Shown here: in pieces, positions 44,932 to 47,038 of the stretch | How the letters are laid out: each line of letters opens with the position of its first letter | How positions within the stretch are numbered: the first letter of the stretch is position 1 | Origin: Azoarcus taiwanensis | GTDB taxonomy: Bacteria > Pseudomonadota > Gammaproteobacteria > Burkholderiales > Rhodocyclaceae | NCBI RefSeq assembly: GCF_012910885.1 | Contig: NZ_WTVM01000011.1 | Span: forward strand, 1-47,038 | Length of the DNA: 47,038 nt | Reading direction: 5' to 3' | Notes under the pieces: model-generated | Database searches by the model: none | The model's input: the letters and a program-made list of their open reading frames with translations, nothing else | What the model was told of the DNA's origin: nothing | Translations under genes and position numbers: made by a program

Positions 44932-45968
44932 ACCACGTCACGCTGCCCTCTGGCCCTGGATCCCTCTCCGAGTGCTTGTTGTCTGCACTCTCGGCACGTC
45001 GCGCGCTGATTGAACGCAGCGCTGCCGAGCGCACAACCGCGTATCGCCTTTTCCATGGCAGCGCGGAGGGATGTGGCGGGCTGACCATCGATCGTTACGG
45101 CGACGTACTGCTGATTCAGACCTTCCATCGCACACTCGAGGACGACGAACTGGCAGAAATCGTGGCCTTCTACGCGGCCGCACAGCCGGGGCTGCTGCCA
45201 ATCTATAACGACCGCAGCAGCGCCAATTCGCGCGTCACAAATACGCTCCCGGCGGAGACCATGCAGTTGGCCGAGCAGCCCCGCATGGTCAGCGAGTGCG
45301 GGATCAACTACCGATTTCGAGCCCGCCATGCCGGGCAGGACCCTTGGCTGTTCCTGGATCTTCGGGCGGCGCGCAAGCGCGTCATGCAGGACGCCAAAGA
45401 CAAGAGCGTACTCAATCTCTTCGCCTACACCTGCGGCGTCGGCATTGCTGCCGCGGTAGCCGGCGCACGCGAAGTGATCAATATCGATTTTTCCGAATCA
45501 GCCCTGGCGGTCGGCAAGGAAAATGCCGGCTTGAACCGGATTCCGATTTCCGTGCGCTTTATCAGGAGCGACTTCTTTCCCGCAGCACGGCAGTACGCGG
45601 GGCTGGGCCAGAGTCAGATCGTTCGTCGAAAGAAGCTGCCCGACTTTCCGAAACTCGTCGCGCAGAAGTTCGACGTCGTTTTTCTCGACCCTCCCCGGCA
45701 TGCCAAAAGCGCCTTCGGCGTAGTCGATCTGGTGAACGACTACGCCGCAGTGTTCAAGCCTGCATTGCTGGCGACTTCGGAAGGCGGGACGCTTTACTGT
45801 TGCAACAACGTCGGGCAGGTCGACCGGCTGGCCTGGCTCGACCAGTTGGAACGTAGTGCGCGCAAGGCCGGACGCCCGATCCGTGAGGCGGAGTGGATTG
45901 AGCCCGAGGAGGACTTCCCAAGCTACGACGGCAACCCGCCGCTCAAGGTCCTGCGCCTGTCCGTCTAG
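44928..45968 (+). CDS. Class I SAM-dependent methyltransferase (RlmI/RlmK-like)
   Basis: A 346-residue protein with an N-terminal region resembling the RlmI-type central domain (GCGGLTIDRYGDVLLIQTFH) and a Rossmann domain with SAM motif VLNLFAYTCGVGIAAAVAGA and motif IV FLDPPRHAKSAFGVVDLVND. It resembles RlmI but lacks a PUA domain and the YSCSGG cysteine motif; here the equivalent is LYCCNNVGQ. An RNA substrate is likely but unproven. It shares an ATGA junction with the small zinc protein, possibly a partner. Confidence 0.8.
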   Translation: MNHVTLPSGPGSLSECLLSALSARRALIERSAAERTTAYRLFHGSAEGCGGLTIDRYGDVLLIQTFHRTLEDDELAEIVAFYAAAQPGLLPIYNDRSSANSRVTNTLPAETMQLAEQPRMVSECGINYRFRARHAGQDPWLFLDLRAARKRVMQDAKDKSVLNLFAYTCGVGIAAAVAGAREVINIDFSESALAVGKENAGLNRIPISVRFIRSDFFPAARQYAGLGQSQIVRRKKLPDFPKLVAQKFDVVFLDPPRHAKSAFGVVDLVNDYAAVFKPALLATSEGGTLYCCNNVGQVDRLAWLDQLERSARKAGRPIREAEWIEPEEDFPSYDGNPPLKVLRLSV

Positions 45969-45986
45969 TGCAGTGATGGGACAAGA

Positions 45987-46397
45987 CTAGTCCTGACCCA
46001 GGACCTTGCCCCGCATCGCATTCACTGATCCGCGCCTTGTCTTGCTGTCCAGTCGCCGGGTAACCGAGGCGCGAGTCGGTCGGGTGGCTCGGCGAGCCTT
46101 GGGCGGGACGGCAACCCGGTTGATGAGTTCCTCGAGGCGACGAATCGCCTCGGCGCGGTTTTTCTCCAGACTGCGAAACTTTTGCGCCTTGATGATCACG
46201 ATGCCGTCCTTGCTGATGCGGTGGTCACCAAGCTTCATCAGCCGCTGACGCACTTCCTCGGGCAGACTGGAGGCCGCAATCTCGAAGCGCAGATGCACCG
46301 CATTCGACACCTTGTTGACGTTCTGTCCGCCAGCGCCCTGCGCACGGATCGCGCTGATCTCGATTTCGTCGGCGGAGACGGTGAGCCAGGGATGCAT
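45987..46397 (-). CDS. arfB: Alternative ribosome-rescue factor ArfB (peptidyl-tRNA hydrolase)
   Basis: ArfB (YaeJ, ICT1-like) enters stalled ribosomes and hydrolyses peptidyl-tRNA without a stop codon. The 136-residue protein has the catalytic GGQ at residues 23-25 (RAQGAGGQNVNKVSNAVHL) and a basic C-terminal tail (KARRATRPTRASVTRRLDSK) that would fill the empty mRNA channel. The ATG at 46397 is chosen for length; the frame's upstream part belongs to the VF530 gene. It ends 18 bp from the convergent methyltransferase gene. Confidence 0.95.
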   Translation of the reverse strand: MHPWLTVSADEIEISAIRAQGAGGQNVNKVSNAVHLRFEIAASSLPEEVRQRLMKLGDHRISKDGIVIIKAQKFRSLEKNRAEAIRRLEELINRVAVPPKARRATRPTRASVTRRLDSKTRRGSVNAMRGKVLGQD

Positions 46398-46417
46398 GAT
46401 GCTGGGCTCCGCAAGCG

Positions 46418-46714
46418 TCAGGGCTCGTTGGCGGCCAGCCGGCCGGCCTGGCGCGCACCTTCTTTCCGGCGCGACGCCGGGGCGCCCTCCTCGTCGGTAT
46501 CCACAGTTTCGAGATACAGGGCCTCGACCTGCTCGCGCGCCCAGGGCGTGCGTCGGAGAAACTTGAGACTCGACGAGATGCTGGGCTCGTACGTAAAGCA
46601 GCGAATACGGACCCTTCGCCCAAGCTCTGCCCAACCGAGCCGCGTTACAAGATCGTTGAGAATCCGCTCCAGAGTCAGACCGTGTAGCGGATTGTTGGGC
46701 TGGGGCGTCGACAT
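46418..46714 (-). CDS. VF530-family DNA-binding protein
   Basis: A 98-residue protein matching the VF530 family (PF09905 type): [40 protein letters not shown] and [20 protein letters not shown]. Members have a small helical fold related to the SAP/HeH group and are thought to bind DNA. The C-terminal tail ([19 protein letters not shown]) is basic and variable. It lies 20 bp upstream of arfB on the same strand. Confidence 0.88.
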   Translation of the reverse strand: MSTPQPNNPLHGLTLERILNDLVTRLGWAELGRRVRIRCFTYEPSISSSLKFLRRTPWAREQVEALYLETVDTDEEGAPASRRKEGARQAGRLAANEP

Positions 46715-46820
46715 CGTGTTCTCGTGGGTTCGGACCGCGGGTTGTGCAGAGGGACGCCGCTCAAATCAATGAGCCGGCCCCACCTATTGATCGCACATCA
46801 TAGTCGAACAGGGGGCGGAT

Positions 46821-47038
46821 TCACTCCCCAGTCAGGATGCGCTCGACGCTCGCGATCTTGTCATCCATGGACTGATCCCGGTCGACCCGGGTGCCAAGAC
46901 GAATGGAGGTGGTAATGCGGGGCGCACCCAGGTCGTGCACCACCTCATGGCAACGTTTGACCGCGGCCATGACCTCGTCCCATTCGCCTTCGATGTTGGT
47001 GCCGTAGGCGTGCAGTTGCGATTTCAGCCCGGCTTCGG
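46821..47038 (-). CDS. MTH1187-family thiamine-binding protein, C-terminal part
   Basis: The last 72 codons of a gene that starts beyond the window. The residues LKSQLHAYGTNIEGEWDEVM, then AAVKRCHEVVHDLGAPRITT and SIRLGTRVD match the MTH1187/YkoF-like (DUF77) family, small proteins that bind thiamine or its hydroxymethylpyrimidine part. It is about 106 bp upstream of the VF530 gene on the same strand; that gap shows no clear promoter. Confidence 0.82.
   Translation of the reverse strand, partial: EAGLKSQLHAYGTNIEGEWDEVMAAVKRCHEVVHDLGAPRITTSIRLGTRVDRDQSMDDKIASVERILTGE

Overview
The window is high-GC chromosomal DNA from a betaproteobacterium. Gene content and order (DUF2782-thrB; nadD-rsfS-rlmH-maf-rng; dapF-DUF484-xerC beside metK; an SAH riboswitch before ahcY) point to the Rhodocyclales, near Azoarcus, Thauera or Aromatoleum. 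That placement rests on remembered gene orders, not on a database search. No rRNA, tRNA, CRISPR array, transposase gene or prophage was found. Most of the window is core housekeeping DNA.

Layout. Positions 1-9.4 kb (rightward): end of a DUF2782 gene, thrB, a BPSS1780-type membrane protein, nadD, rsfS, rlmH, maf, rng, a MenA/UbiA-like prenyltransferase, ruvA, a two-gene ribbon-helix-helix/coiled-coil cassette, a REP pair, ruvB and a small membrane protein. Positions 9.4-14.9 kb (leftward): two tandem lipid A-type acyltransferases, dapF, DUF484, xerC and rlmI. Positions 15-22.6 kb (rightward): the activated-methyl cycle, with metK behind a strong promoter and a terminator-like leader, a Ca2+/Na+ antiporter, a clear SAH riboswitch and ahcY, a GNAT plus nitrilase-fold pair, tlyA and metF. 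Positions 22.7-27 kb: a DUF1631 protein, a HerA/DUF853 ATPase with a frameshifted C-terminus, and a secreted Cys-rich protein. Positions 27.2-32 kb (rightward): yebC, a 274-bp MITE-like element, an EamA transporter, ruvC, a Na+/phosphate symporter with a PhoU-like tail and a basic coiled-coil partner.

Positions 32-36.4 kb (leftward): rapZ, a NusG-domain-II protein and a Gx-transporter protein; then two small DUF1289-type proteins, a metallo-beta-lactamase fold hydrolase and truD. Positions 36.6-43.4 kb: the leucine/isovalerate degradation operon liuB-liuC-liuD-liuE (leftward, without liuA), with a divergent AraC-type regulator. Positions 43.8-47 kb: a cold-shock protein, a small putative zinc protein coupled to an RlmI-like methyltransferase, arfB, a VF530 protein and the end of an MTH1187-type thiamine-binding protein.

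The least ordinary material is between the genes. At least four small repeat families are present. Two of them occur both as longer elements and as collapsed end-to-end palindromes that sit at gene ends like terminators; one of these palindromes supplies a stop codon. A duplication at the 5' end of liuD has produced a 48-codon mini-ORF that overlaps the liuD start. The ribbon-helix-helix cassette between ruvA and ruvB has its own promoter and a helically phased direct repeat suited to autorepression.
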